A stretch of DNA of 64,000 nt from Vitellaria paradoxa (GCA_019916065.1 CM034238.1:30823721-30887720); one strand, 5' to 3'. Shown: positions 57,801 to 59,720, counted from the stretch's first letter. Translations and numbers: made by a program. The notes: generated by a model from the letters alone, not told the origin.

Positions 57801-59262
57801 TGAAGATAAAATGAGAGAAAACCGATTAAGATAGTTTGCCCATGTTAGAAGGCGTCCAGCAGAGGCACCTGTTAGAAAGTGTGAAAGTATGGAGATTGCT
57901 AGGAGTAGGAGAGGTAGAGGAAGACCCAAGAGAAGCTGGAAAGAAACCATTAAACATGACCTGACCTACTTAGATTTATCAGAGGACATGCCCCCAAACA
58001 AATCTAATTGGCGTCGACAAATCCATATAGCCGACCCCACCTAGTGGGAAAAGGCTTGGTTTGGTTTGGTAAGTAGGGCTTGGCAACTTGATCTCAAGAT
58101 TGGTTGGCTTTGACTTTGACTTTAGAGTTTGACAGCTTTATTTCAAGATTTATATACTTGAATTTCAACTTGGGGGCTCAGCAGCTTGATGTCTAAATTT
58201 GTAGGGTTGAACATTTTCAGAGCTTCAAATTTGTAGACTTGAGTTTCTTCAGAGCTTGAAAGTTTAACCTTGAAATTGCAGGCTAGGCTTGTTGAACTTC
58301 AATTTCTTTTATTCCACCACTTATTGAGATTCTTCTCCTCTTTGTATCTTGGACACTTTAACTCAAATTGTACTTTTCCTTGTGGAGTCACCCTTACTTA
58401 TAGTGGAGGAAATAAAGAGTCATGATAACGTCAAACTTCTTTAATAATTATTTTTCTCTTTATTTTTGTAAAGGAATAAAGATTATTCCTCATCTTTTTT
58501 TTTAAGAGAGAAAATTAATATTTACGTAGAGATAAAAATTAATATCTATCTCAAGGTAAATTAAATTTAATTCAAAGATAATATTTCTCTTCTCAAAGAT
58601 TTACCTTCTTGATGCCGTATCATTTTTTTTATCACAATATGCACTATTAGTCATTCATTTCCTTTGGCATTGAGCTCAAAATGTTCTGCTAAAGAAAATG
58701 AATTGCCTGAATAATTCTTGCAGATTTGTTTTGTACTAGAATTGTAGAATCCTCTATGCTTGATAAAATTAGACACATTTGACTCACATAGATCTAGTAG
58801 GAATCTGTTTACCTTTCTTTCTCAAATGTAACTTTGATCGTTTTATGCATTCAGATGGGATCAAAGTGCAAGAAAGCTGTGATTGCTGAGAGTGTCCGAG
58901 AGTCACTACACAGTTGGTGTAAGAGAGTGAAGAAGAGGTCCAGATTGCATTCAGTCACTACAAGGTCTACGTATTCCCTTGAATCAACGATCGATGAGAG
59001 GGATGAGATCAACACTGTTGGATCTGGCACTCTATCACGGTGCTCCTCTGCGGGCACATTGGATTGCATCGAGGTGATTGAGACATCAACTCAACAACCA
59101 GAGACATTTTTTAAGACGTCAAACCTACCCCAGCATGAGTATTCATTCCGGGTAATAGAAAACCCATCAAACTCCACAAACAATAGTTCATCAGAGCCAG
59201 TAGCTGACGGTACAGAAGGCAGTAGAGTTGAGACTCTTCTTGAGTTGTTTCGAAAGACATGA
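728..59262 (+). CDS. MLO: MLO-like seven-transmembrane protein, C-terminal two thirds, nine exons
   Basis: Nine exons with GT-AG borders and compatible phases join into 996 nt (331 residues plus TGA). MLO proteins are plant plasma-membrane proteins with seven membrane spans and a cytosolic calmodulin-binding tail; family roles include powdery mildew susceptibility, root thigmomorphogenesis, pollen and synergid signalling, and calcium-channel activity. Visible here are the part of the second cytosolic loop with [11 protein letters not shown], membrane spans near residues 55-69, 73-90, 140-154 and 168-188, the family-typical [13 protein letters not shown] loop, and the tail with [16 protein letters not shown], whose Trp (residue 217) is the expected calmodulin anchor. 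Full MLO proteins are about 500-600 residues, so the N-terminal third lies upstream of the window. The tail pattern (STIDERDE, final LLELFRKT) recalls Arabidopsis MLO4, an inference from memory. No stop or frameshift interrupts the joined frame. Four of the eight introns seen are 5 to 22 kb and filled with retroelements. Confidence 0.95.
803..1701 (+). other. MLO intron, 899 bp
   Basis: AT-rich intron between the first two visible exons. No repeat or coding similarity was recognised. Confidence 0.75.
1702..1787 (+). CDS. MLO: MLO exon ([21 protein letters not shown])
   Basis: 86 nt, starting in phase 0 after atttgcag and ending after two bases of a codon before gtatac. It encodes [18 protein letters not shown] followed by [10 protein letters not shown], the conserved second cytosolic loop just before membrane span 4. 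It splices over 12.4 kb to the exon at 14234. Confidence 0.94.
1835..2815 (-). mobile_element. degenerate Ty1/copia 3' end (RT tail, RNase H, LTR remnant)
   Basis: On the minus strand, 2623-2814 encodes [20 protein letters not shown] and then YRRLVGN, the copia segment between reverse transcriptase and RNase H. Further downstream (2045-2215) comes a decayed RNase H with [18 protein letters not shown]. The end motif YAPA-stop and a purine tract (about 1969-1978) precede a likely LTR remnant toward 1835. Gag, protease, integrase and most of RT are missing. Stops and frameshifts are frequent, so this is an old fossil. It abuts an oppositely oriented copia fragment on its right. Confidence 0.75.
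2816..6450 (+). mobile_element. degenerate Ty1/copia fragment (integrase end to RNase H, LTR remnant), split by a solo LTR
   Basis: Plus-strand copia pol remains are readable in pieces: an integrase tail near 2850-3140, RT start near 3300-3570 ([18 protein letters not shown]), the catalytic box as [12 protein letters not shown] near 3830-3870, then MKDLGSL at 3916, and RNase H with EAEYLAMA near 4446. A purine tract near 4790 begins the LTR remnant, which is cut by the solo LTR at 4892-6362 and resumes to about 6450. A long T run disrupts the RT at 3457-3477. Many stops are present, so it is non-functional. Confidence 0.75.
4892..6362. mobile_element. solo LTR, 1,471 bp, with 5-bp target duplication TTTAC
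   Basis: The segment starts TGTTGG, ends CTAACA, and is flanked on both sides by TTTAC (4887-4891 and 6363-6367). It contains a TATA-like stretch near 5066-5088 and no coding capacity. These are hallmarks of a solo LTR left by recombination between the two LTRs of a long-LTR element, probably copia-type. It sits in the 3' LTR remnant of the older plus-strand copia. Superfamily and orientation are inferred. Confidence 0.8.
6451..6592 (-). repeat. 3' LTR of outer copia (left, truncated)
   Basis: Near-identical to 13731-13868 over about 140 bp. The end reads ttctaata and is followed by the purine tract complement cgccccct at 6593-6600. About 55 bp of the outer end is missing compared with the other LTR, so no target duplication can be shown. 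Confidence 0.8.
6600..7087 (-). pseudogene. outer copia RNase H domain
   Basis: The minus strand reads [10 protein letters not shown], the end of the polyprotein [18 protein letters not shown], a TGA in place of Trp, then [20 protein letters not shown] and a final [15 protein letters not shown]. It is the 3' end of the outer element's pol, separated from its RT by the inner copia insertion at 7093. Confidence 0.9.
7093..7298 (-). repeat. 3' LTR of nested copia
   Basis: On the + strand it starts agttagaaaacc and ends ttctaata. It matches 8935-9142 almost base for base, with a small indel near 7249. Confidence 0.93.
7306..8653 (-). pseudogene. nested copia RT-RNase H open frame with one stop
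   Basis: The minus-strand frame covers [40 protein letters not shown], the intact catalytic box [53 protein letters not shown] and RNase H to DMYAPA-stop. A single TAG at 7672-7674 replaces the Gln expected after SKK. Reverse transcriptase and RNase H would convert element RNA to DNA in a virus-like particle. The frame is open upstream into the leader as far as 8988, but that part has no copia similarity, so a fused non-standard N terminus is possible. Without gag and integrase the element could only have moved with help from relatives. Confidence 0.92.
8654..8922 (-). repeat. non-copia leader with GC-rich short tandem repeats
   Basis: Between the primer-binding site and RT lies sequence unlike the copia gag. 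At 8654-8790 a motif like gcgcgttgaaaggttgaagg recurs several times with spacing of roughly 35-60 bp. On the minus strand an ATG at 8876-8878 opens a short frame ([11 protein letters not shown]). Origin is unknown; it replaced the region from gag through integrase. Confidence 0.7.
8923..8934 (-). other. primer-binding site of nested copia (initiator Met tRNA)
   Basis: The minus strand reads TGGTATCAGAGC directly after the LTR end CTAACT, the standard plant copia primer-binding site. Confidence 0.9.
8935..9142 (-). repeat. 5' LTR of nested copia
   Basis: Pairs with 7093-7298. On the minus strand it starts TATTAGAAAATATT and ends TTTTCTAACT. Confidence 0.93.
9148..11897 (-). pseudogene. outer copia protease, integrase and RT
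   Basis: The minus strand shows the protease site [13 protein letters not shown] near 11830, GAG-pre-integrase [15 protein letters not shown] near 11450, integrase with [19 protein letters not shown] and [35 protein letters not shown] near 10700, and RT with [50 protein letters not shown] and [12 protein letters not shown]. Breaks are a frameshift near 11378, a Trp-to-TAG near 10911, a TAG near 10403 and a frameshift near 9812 (one base missing against the nested copy). RT is cut at 9147 by the nested element. Individual domains are well preserved, so decay is fairly recent. Confidence 0.93.
11955..12935 (-). CDS. outer copia Gag protein
   Basis: A 326-residue open frame, [11 protein letters not shown] at the N terminus. 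Gag would form the cytoplasmic virus-like particle. It shows the copia gag motifs [20 protein letters not shown] and SDLLQQ-type [20 protein letters not shown], a Gly/Arg-rich basic stretch near residues 238-266, and a CCHC knuckle [14 protein letters not shown]. The frame ends at a TAG (11955-11957) and continues in the same frame into protease, so gag and pol were probably one polyprotein and the stop is a point mutation. The second Met (MAKSEDQ) is an equally plausible start. Confidence 0.93.
   Translation of the reverse strand: MVGVMAKSEDQIFNQTVFLKADDVPRSITPKKLIGDNYLGWSHAVKTFLQGKNKLKYLTDDAPPSTDPTYNIWMSEDAIVMGLLWHSLEDSVATTVEFYDSSKRIWECLAESYSQKSNVSRVYELYEQMFSAKQGDRSLSEYYSHLKSLWEQLLQYRPFSTDLLQQKKYWEEFMIANFLSGLNPDLRGFKDQILASETLPTATSAYSRIQRSSLGNRSTNPENTTLPADSSALVSQHSRGGSSRGPRGGRNNRGGSRGGGRSSGNKGERKCTFCGGTNHTEPYCWKKYGKPEQAHHVNDHGSTQPSVPPTSIPTSDSQETYTLSSS
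12936..13660 (-). other. 5' leader of outer copia, GC-rich, with a 126-bp tandem duplication
   Basis: Non-coding leader between the primer-binding site and gag. Segment 13330-13600 is unusually rich in CpG for this AT-rich window. The block at 13031-13156 is repeated at 13157-13282 with few changes. A pyrimidine-rich tract lies at 13598-13660. Confidence 0.8.
13661..13672 (-). other. primer-binding site of outer copia (initiator Met tRNA)
   Basis: The minus strand reads TGGTATCAGAGC immediately after the LTR end TCTAACA. Confidence 0.92.
13673..13868 (-). repeat. 5' LTR of outer copia (right)
   Basis: On the + strand it starts TGTTAGAATCTC and ends near ttttgata. It is near-identical to the truncated left LTR over its inner 140 bp. 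Confidence 0.88.
14234..14283 (+). CDS. MLO: MLO exon (membrane span 4, [17 protein letters not shown])
   Basis: 50 nt between ttttgcag and gtaact. Its first base completes the Ser codon begun in the previous exon, and the last G starts a Gly codon. It encodes [16 protein letters not shown], aligning with the MLO segment GPLWGFV...FNI at membrane span 4. The exon is too short to stand out alone; phase and family alignment support it. Confidence 0.9.
14377..14417 (+). CDS. MLO: MLO exon ([13 protein letters not shown], membrane span 5)
   Basis: 41 nt between gttgcag and gtaagt, completing the Gly codon and ending in phase 0. It encodes [13 protein letters not shown], the start of membrane span 5. 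The flanking introns are only 93 and 97 bp. Confidence 0.93.
14515..14685 (+). CDS. MLO: MLO exon ([16 protein letters not shown] ... KPRDDLFWF)
   Basis: 171 nt, phase 0 at both ends, between tgtcaaag and gtgatg. 57 codons include [19 protein letters not shown], then [20 protein letters not shown] and FISFQ. This is the third cytosolic loop, one of the most conserved MLO segments. Confidence 0.97.
14785..14820 (+). CDS. MLO: MLO exon ([12 protein letters not shown])
   Basis: 36 nt microexon between tttgtgcag and gtaaat, phase 0. It encodes [12 protein letters not shown], the start of membrane span 6. It splices over 16.4 kb to the exon at 31187. Confidence 0.94.
15360..15835. repeat. unclassified intronic sequence, possibly an old repeat
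   Basis: No coding similarity. The layout (genomic statement-like non-coding text with agaatgagctacac near its end) vaguely resembles 23485-23880, but the two are not clearly homologous by eye. Confidence 0.3.
15840..16054 (-). repeat. 3' LTR of second copia
   Basis: The minus strand starts TGTTGGAAAATATAAGATG directly after the purine tract AAGGGGGG (complement at 16055-16062). The outer end is approximate because no second LTR is available for comparison. Confidence 0.65.
16072..17605 (-). pseudogene. second copia RT and RNase H
   Basis: 17330-16800 is open and reads [56 protein letters not shown], the intact box [12 protein letters not shown] and [15 protein letters not shown]. After a break, 16663-16421 reads [20 protein letters not shown] and [18 protein letters not shown] (Ala-Asp changed to Val-Glu in the usual DADWAGS). 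RNase H is only scraps. Non-functional. Confidence 0.88.
17611..18038. mobile_element. MITE, 428 bp, rich in GAGCTCGAGC-type motifs
   Basis: Terminal inverted repeats read GGAGTGAAAACGAATTGAGC on the left and complement GGGGTGAAAATGAGCC on the right, flanked by TA at 17609-17610 and 18039-18040. The arms contain multiple gctcgagc words. The centre is an AT-rich block (17780-17875) followed by a palindromic aaaacgacatcgtttt. There is no coding capacity. The copia pol resumes on each side. TA duplication would suit a Tc1/mariner-type MITE, but the superfamily is uncertain. Confidence 0.78.
18039..19035 (-). pseudogene. second copia integrase remnants
   Basis: 18474-18124 reads [20 protein letters not shown] and [20 protein letters not shown], the integrase C-terminal region of copia. 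Between 18540 and 19030 the minus strand shows a decayed integrase core (an [13 protein letters not shown] region near 18700 and DDYTSLCW near 18830) and a [20 protein letters not shown] zinc end near 18960. Several stops are present. Confidence 0.78.
19036..20520. other. AT-rich sequence inserted in second copia, no recognised feature
   Basis: Copia integrase coding stops near 19035 and resumes near 22530. This part has A-rich runs (19670-19780) and a short direct repeat ttacagttgaaactttaagg near 20231-20270, but no domain was recognised. Confidence 0.5.
20525..22523. repeat. 2-kb inverted-repeat structure with arms of about 240 bp
   Basis: The left arm 20578-20826 and right arm 22265-22498 are inverted copies; an outermost match ttcaaaaatgcatt extends to 20525 and 22523. 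Arms contain direct words such as cttgcatcatccacttgca. The interior has an LTR-leader-like stretch near 20870-20930, a G-rich run at 21142-21154 and a TRIM. It could be a foldback-type transposon or two inverted LTR-like copies. No clear target duplication was found. Confidence 0.7.
21754..22093 (-). mobile_element. TRIM (terminal-repeat retrotransposon in miniature)
   Basis: Two direct repeats of 142 bp (21754-21895) and 131 bp (21963-22093) flank only 67 bp. On the minus strand the LTR starts TGTTAGAAGTTGCCCCACAT and ends near TTAACA. It is followed by TGGTATTAGAATGG (complement at 21949-21962), a Met-tRNA-like primer-binding site. No coding region. Size, primer site and the CCCACAT word fit plant TRIMs. 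A target duplication was not evident. Confidence 0.8.
22531..23480 (-). pseudogene. second copia gag-protease-GAG-pre-integrase remnants
   Basis: The minus strand reads [18 protein letters not shown] near 22955-22900, then [40 protein letters not shown] and [12 protein letters not shown] near 22540, where the copia sequence is cut by the inserted block. The protease active site DSG is decayed (stop beside ASDHM). The region 23000-23480 has gag-end scraps in several frames. Confidence 0.78.
23485..24030. other. unclassified AT-rich sequence beginning gtcacacccc
   Basis: Starts tttttgtcacaccccacatt and contains ggggtgagctaaaagccc near 23824, wording seen in many dispersed plant repeats. No protein similarity. 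It separates two copia elements. Confidence 0.35.
24037..26757 (+). pseudogene. third copia integrase, RT and RNase H
   Basis: 24091-24417 reads [20 protein letters not shown] and [20 protein letters not shown] (integrase). 24451-24717 is the linker with [16 protein letters not shown] fragments include [18 protein letters not shown] near 25070, [20 protein letters not shown] near 25355 and the catalytic box as [11 protein letters not shown] (25607-25639), with Asn replacing both active-site Asp residues. KYFLGMEVA and [20 protein letters not shown] follow, then RNase H to the C-terminal [14 protein letters not shown]. There are several stops. The YVNN box indicates a catalytically dead RT. 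Confidence 0.87.
25887..26266 (+). repeat. 190-bp tandem duplication inside copia RT/RNase H
   Basis: The segment beginning gacaggggaagatatcaaag at 25887 recurs at 26077 with few differences. Both encode [20 protein letters not shown] followed by SQFMYD..DE.L.AVLRILR. Confidence 0.92.
26862..27145 (+). repeat. 3' LTR of third copia
   Basis: Begins TGTTGAAATCTTGG after the purine tract ttgaggaggag and ends near aatattaaca. The preceding 100 bp repeats the element's own end ([15 protein letters not shown] and KENL with a second [12 protein letters not shown] copy), so the RNase H tail and purine tract are duplicated. Confidence 0.75.
27146..27992 (+). other. MLO intron sequence, no feature
   Basis: AT-rich intron with a purine-rich stretch near 27335-27385 and no recognised repeat or coding similarity. 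Confidence 0.55.
28001..29848 (+). mobile_element. 5'-truncated RTE-type LINE, TSD TATTACTT
   Basis: Matches 56217-58070 at high identity but lacks the endonuclease part. It ends with ccgaccccacctagtgggaa and a TTGGTTTGG-type tail rather than poly(A), typical of plant RTE LINEs. TATTACTT occurs at 27993-28000 and 29849-29856. 5' truncation is the common fate of LINE insertions. Confidence 0.92.
28020..29783 (+). pseudogene. RTE LINE reverse transcriptase with two stops
   Basis: One frame throughout, interrupted by TAG at 28458-28460 (Trp expected) and TAG at 29016-29018 (Gln expected). RT motifs: [59 protein letters not shown] (motif A), [13 protein letters not shown] (motif B), [10 protein letters not shown] (motif C). 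The C terminus is R/G-rich, [13 protein letters not shown]. Non-autonomous without the endonuclease. Confidence 0.92.
29857..31186 (+). other. MLO intron sequence
   Basis: AT-rich intron with no recognised transposon domain. A small hairpin-flanked direct repeat lies at 30306-30357. It ends at the acceptor catgtcag. Confidence 0.6.
31187..31254 (+). CDS. MLO: MLO exon ([23 protein letters not shown])
   Basis: 68 nt between catgtcag and gtatgt, starting in phase 0 and ending with GG of a split Gly codon. It encodes [20 protein letters not shown] and IS, matching the MLO extracellular loop with the conserved Cys and the start of membrane span 7. It is isolated by 16.4 kb and 22.4 kb introns. 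Confidence 0.94.
32136..32363 (+). repeat. 5' LTR of fourth copia
   Basis: Starts TGTTGGGAGC and ends tttttcaca. It is followed by tagtatcagagcc (32364-32376), a one-base variant of the Met-tRNA primer-binding site. It contains a 30-bp internal duplication around tctgtatttaatatagg. Confidence 0.85.
32586..33590 (+). pseudogene. fourth copia gag
   Basis: Broken gag frames: [16 protein letters not shown] near 32650, [20 protein letters not shown] (32672-32884), then a frame with [17 protein letters not shown] near 32850, [20 protein letters not shown] (33017-33295), and basic remains to 33584. The wording matches the UBN2-type gag of plant copia elements. Several stops are present. Confidence 0.78.
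33600..34830 (+). pseudogene. fourth copia protease and integrase remnants
   Basis: Decayed protease near 33640-33680, then [15 protein letters not shown] (34050s), [20 protein letters not shown] (34134-34195), [20 protein letters not shown], a [17 protein letters not shown] stretch near 34420, NPQQNGI near 34505 and an [22 protein letters not shown] stretch near 34770. Multiple stops. Confidence 0.8.
34840..36461 (+). pseudogene. fourth copia RT (5' part of RT/RNase H)
   Basis: Linker 34844-35128. The RT begins near 35450 with [20 protein letters not shown], then [18 protein letters not shown] and [20 protein letters not shown] (35728-36006), [20 protein letters not shown], the box [11 protein letters not shown] near 35998 (frame shifted), FGIEVAPS and [18 protein letters not shown]. 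It stops at 36461 where the gypsy begins. Confidence 0.88.
36467..36989 (-). repeat. LTR of minus-strand gypsy (left, 3' LTR)
   Basis: On the + strand starts TGATGTAAACCC and ends gcctcttca. The adjacent 36990-37017 encodes the last residues of pol (GSLDH-stop) on the minus strand, then the LINE begins. Confidence 0.85.
37178..37491 (+). repeat. 5' LTR of plus-strand gypsy
   Basis: Starts TGTTAGACCTATAAATAG and ends ggccattaca. Contains a TATA-like ataaataagg near 37386 before the likely transcript start. Confidence 0.95.
37542..38624 (+). pseudogene. plus-strand gypsy Gag
   Basis: 37542-37778 encodes a charged coiled-coil-like N terminus ([20 protein letters not shown] ... RRR-stop). Then [40 protein letters not shown] (retrotransposon gag core), a stop after NIT, and 38211-38624 with [15 protein letters not shown] and the CCHC-like knuckle [14 protein letters not shown]. 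It ends in a long acidic Glu/Lys/Asp stretch. Gag assembles the particle that packages element RNA. Two or three stops and a frame change break it. Confidence 0.9.
38667..39356 (+). pseudogene. plus-strand gypsy protease and start of RT
   Basis: [18 protein letters not shown] carries the aspartic protease site as DSGRTHNF (usual DSGATHNF). It continues VVLGIQWL-type [20 protein letters not shown] and ends in a shifted frame; the true RT N terminus ([24 protein letters not shown]) lies near 39225-39300 in another frame. Confidence 0.88.
39357..40640 (+). pseudogene. plus-strand gypsy RT and RNase H
   Basis: 39427-39927 reads [40 protein letters not shown] (motif A), [18 protein letters not shown], catalytic [20 protein letters not shown] and [12 protein letters not shown]. 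The frame shifts at 39905, then the thumb and connection [18 protein letters not shown] at 39960-40020. RNase H 40158-40637 has [51 protein letters not shown] and [10 protein letters not shown]. The catalytic residues are intact; the breaks are few. Confidence 0.94.
40641..41987 (+). pseudogene. plus-strand gypsy integrase with chromodomain-like C terminus
   Basis: Zinc-binding part near 40745-40870 ([28 protein letters not shown]). The core has [48 protein letters not shown], then after a frame change [36 protein letters not shown]. The C-terminal 41619-41987 shows [33 protein letters not shown] and [20 protein letters not shown], the last resembling the divergent chromodomain of plant chromoviruses, which guides integration. 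At least two frameshifts or stops. Confidence 0.92.
42017..42329 (+). repeat. 3' LTR of plus-strand gypsy
   Basis: Pairs with 37178-37491; about 11 differences visible by eye. Confidence 0.95.
42335..43946 (+). pseudogene. L1-type LINE RT end and C-terminal zinc-type domain
   Basis: Continues the LINE interrupted at 37177: [55 protein letters not shown], then 43349-43822 with [40 protein letters not shown] and [14 protein letters not shown], the zf-RVT type end of plant L1 ORF2. Stops are frequent between 42730 and 43340. Poly(A) at 43937. Confidence 0.88.
43955..44835 (-). pseudogene. minus-strand gypsy RNase H and integrase
   Basis: 44835-44518: [52 protein letters not shown] (RNase H). 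44390-44205: [33 protein letters not shown] (integrase). Near 43965-44040 a decayed [19 protein letters not shown] runs into the LINE. The integrase C terminus is missing here. Confidence 0.87.
45086..45835 (-). pseudogene. minus-strand gypsy reverse transcriptase
   Basis: 45832-45599: [60 protein letters not shown] (Ser-Lys-Ile-Asp-Leu-Lys motif as [12 protein letters not shown]). 45563-45309: [20 protein letters not shown] (intact YFDD). 45355-45086: [40 protein letters not shown]. Frame changes between pieces. Confidence 0.9.
46150..46445 (-). other. Lys/Glu-rich linker of minus-strand gypsy pol
   Basis: The + strand is almost pure pyrimidine; the minus strand encodes a Lys/Glu/Arg-rich stretch between protease (ends [12 protein letters not shown] at 46381) and RT. 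Such charged linkers are seen in related plant gypsy polyproteins. The + strand frames here are Phe/Leu/Ser-rich artefacts. Confidence 0.6.
46381..46800 (-). pseudogene. minus-strand gypsy protease
   Basis: The minus strand near 46760-46715 reads [13 protein letters not shown], the Gly-Gly version of the aspartic protease site typical of one plant gypsy group. 46739-46554 then has [20 protein letters not shown], and 46569-46381 reads [41 protein letters not shown] frame change separates the pieces. Confidence 0.87.
46950..47725 (-). pseudogene. minus-strand gypsy Gag
   Basis: 47482-47246: [60 protein letters not shown] (gag core). A CCHC knuckle, [19 protein letters not shown], lies at about 47030-46970. 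The N-terminal part (47500-47720) is decayed and then cut by the gag-only element. Confidence 0.87.
47731..48083 (+). repeat. 5' LTR of gag-only element
   Basis: Starts TGATGAGGAC, ends ctacatca. AT-rich, with pyrimidine-rich 3' end. Confidence 0.94.
48100..48875 (+). other. leader of gag-only element
   Basis: Non-coding leader with a local GC-rich block (48230-48420) of repeated ctccggcgac-type words, then AT-rich with A runs just before the gag start. Confidence 0.7.
48876..49440 (+). pseudogene. gag domain of gag-only element
   Basis: [15 protein letters not shown] then [54 protein letters not shown], a TGA at 49167-49169 (Trp expected), [30 protein letters not shown], then a frameshift near 49290 and [40 protein letters not shown]. 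This is the retrotrans_gag pattern of gypsy elements. No CCHC knuckle was found downstream. Confidence 0.85.
49442..50517 (+). pseudogene. unidentified coding region of gag-only element
   Basis: 49442-49966 (174 codons, continuing the gag frame after its frameshift) and 49900-50517 (205 codons, next frame) overlap, suggesting one ancestral frame broken by a shift near 49900-49960. The sequence is hydrophobic and aromatic-rich (for example [52 protein letters not shown]). It matches no RT, protease or integrase motif known to me. It ends just before the 3' LTR. Function unknown. Confidence 0.6.
50540..50892 (+). repeat. 3' LTR of gag-only element
   Basis: Pairs with 47731-48083; identical length, ends ctacgtca before ATAGG. 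Confidence 0.94.
51111..51506 (-). other. 5' leader of minus-strand gypsy
   Basis: Non-coding, with pyrimidine tracts near 51121-51139 and 51237-51261. No standard Met-tRNA primer-binding site could be read beside the right LTR. Confidence 0.6.
51507..52052 (-). repeat. LTR of minus-strand gypsy (right)
   Basis: On the + strand starts TGATGTTAGAGCC and ends gcctcttca, pairing with 36467-36989. Confidence 0.85.
52053..52274 (-). pseudogene. extra gypsy pol C-terminal tail outside the right LTR
   Basis: The minus strand reads [47 protein letters not shown] directly before the [13 protein letters not shown] is typical of the pol C-terminal end of plant gypsy elements. It lies on the wrong side of what should be the 5' LTR, so it belongs to a second, truncated copy. 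Confidence 0.8.
52275..52764 (+). pseudogene. fourth copia RNase H (3' part of pol)
   Basis: [40 protein letters not shown], then after a frame change [68 protein letters not shown]. It continues the RT that stops at 36461. Confidence 0.9.
52772..52989 (+). repeat. 3' LTR of fourth copia
   Basis: Starts TGTTGGAAAACAAAG after the purine tract ttgaggggaag (52761-52771) and ends tttttcaca. Confidence 0.87.
52990..53637 (+). other. MLO intron sequence
   Basis: AT-rich, no recognised feature; it contains a short direct repeat (gactacttatttcaaat). It ends at the acceptor aaatgcag. Confidence 0.6.
53638..53698 (+). CDS. MLO: MLO exon ([20 protein letters not shown])
   Basis: 61 nt between aatgcag and gtttgt. 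The first base completes the Gly codon, then 20 codons encode [20 protein letters not shown], the invariant membrane span 7 signature of MLO proteins. Confidence 0.97.
53930..54330 (+). mobile_element. TRIM-like repeat (putative)
   Basis: A primer-site-like TGGTATTAGAGCC at 54088-54100 follows a possible LTR (about 53940-54087) with ttccacatcgcttacgtg. A second copy of the pattern, cccacattgcttaggtgtgg, lies at 54223-54242. The arrangement fits a TRIM, but the two terminal repeats are diverged and the ends are unclear. Confidence 0.5.
54385..54592 (+). repeat. 104-bp tandem duplication
   Basis: The block beginning tcgaaactgttgaatgagcc at 54385 is repeated at 54489 almost without change. It shares words with the TRIM-like repeat upstream (for example gagtccatgagtgagactta). 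Confidence 0.95.
54874..58070 (+). mobile_element. essentially full-length RTE-type LINE, TSD AAGTAGGGCTTGGCAACT
   Basis: 3,197 bp flanked by a perfect 18-bp duplication (54856-54873 and 58071-58088). The 5' region has ggccggtcccaagcccggat; the 3' end has ccgaccccacctagtgggaa and a TTGGTTTGG tail. It encodes endonuclease and RT in one frame with later stops. Confidence 0.96.
54959..58010 (+). pseudogene. RTE LINE endonuclease-reverse transcriptase polyprotein with stops
   Basis: One ancestral frame. Endonuclease: [63 protein letters not shown] (the usual GGDLNGH is changed so the catalytic-type Asp is Tyr), [79 protein letters not shown]. Breaks: TAG at 55484-55486, TAG at 55946-55948, TGA at 56816-56818, TAA at 57362-57364, a 26-bp tandem duplication (57735-57786) that shifts the frame, and a TAG near 57832. 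The protein would nick target DNA and prime reverse transcription in the nucleus; this copy is inactive. Confidence 0.95.
58089..58854 (+). other. MLO intron sequence after the LINE
   Basis: Remainder of the degenerate repeat array to about 58290, then AT-rich intron with no feature, ending at the acceptor atgcattcag. Confidence 0.6.
58855..59262 (+). CDS. MLO: MLO last exon: cytosolic calmodulin-binding tail
   Basis: 408 nt after tgcattcag, to the TGA at 59260-59262. It begins [20 protein letters not shown] then [10 protein letters not shown], the calmodulin-binding amphipathic helix with its conserved Leu and Trp. After it come a Ser/Thr-rich stretch ([29 protein letters not shown]), a disordered-looking region, and the end [12 protein letters not shown]. 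The D/E-F-x-F motif of powdery-mildew susceptibility MLOs is not present, consistent with another clade (inference). Confidence 0.97.
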   Translation: MGSKCKKAVIAESVRESLHSWCKRVKKRSRLHSVTTRSTYSLESTIDERDEINTVGSGTLSRCSSAGTLDCIEVIETSTQQPETFFKTSNLPQHEYSFRVIENPSNSTNNSSSEPVADGTEGSRVETLLELFRKT

Positions 59263-59720
59263 ACTGTTCTTGGATAGGGTTCGTCACAACGTAGGACGAG
59301 TTCAAGATTCATTTTTAACTTTAAATTAGTTCTTAACTGTATTTGTCTTTTATGGCGCACTCTGGTGATTTGTGAAGATCAGCTGAAACGTGGTACTGAG
59401 CTAATAATAGATGGACTCATATTTGTAGGCAAATGATTCATAAAGACTATCTGAAAAGCTTTGTAATATATCTGTTTTCTTGAATGTTATTTTCATATTA
59501 ACTTATTCACTGGAAACTCTTTGTAATTCTATTGTAGTACTCAAATCACCCAATTGTTTCTATGCCCTTTCATACTTGCCAATGATCAGAAAGAGAGTGA
59601 GATTGGTTTTGAGCATAGCACCCGAAAGAAAAATACTTCTCTATCACTATTTTTTGCTGGAAATGCTACTAAAATGACATGGCAATGACCTTGTGTAATA
59701 AAATGCTTTTCTAATAGACT
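59263..59720 (+). other. probable 3' UTR of MLO gene
   Basis: AT-rich non-coding sequence. AATAAA at 59697-59702, 435 nt after the stop, is a plausible poly(A) signal; the real site is not determined. Confidence 0.5.

Larger units (their letters stand above)
54735..58290. repeat. degenerate array of about 49-bp units split by a LINE
   Basis: Units such as gcttgatctcaaaatttgtg, gacttgaattttgacttgag and ggcctagcaa recur at 54735-54873 and resume at 58071-58290 after the LINE. About two units on the left and three or four on the right can be lined up. Confidence 0.6.

Noticed and set aside
728..59262. The MLO gene could be a pseudogene because of its dispersed exons
   Set aside because: All nine exons keep frame, splice sites are GT-AG and conserved residues are intact, while every transposon around is decayed.
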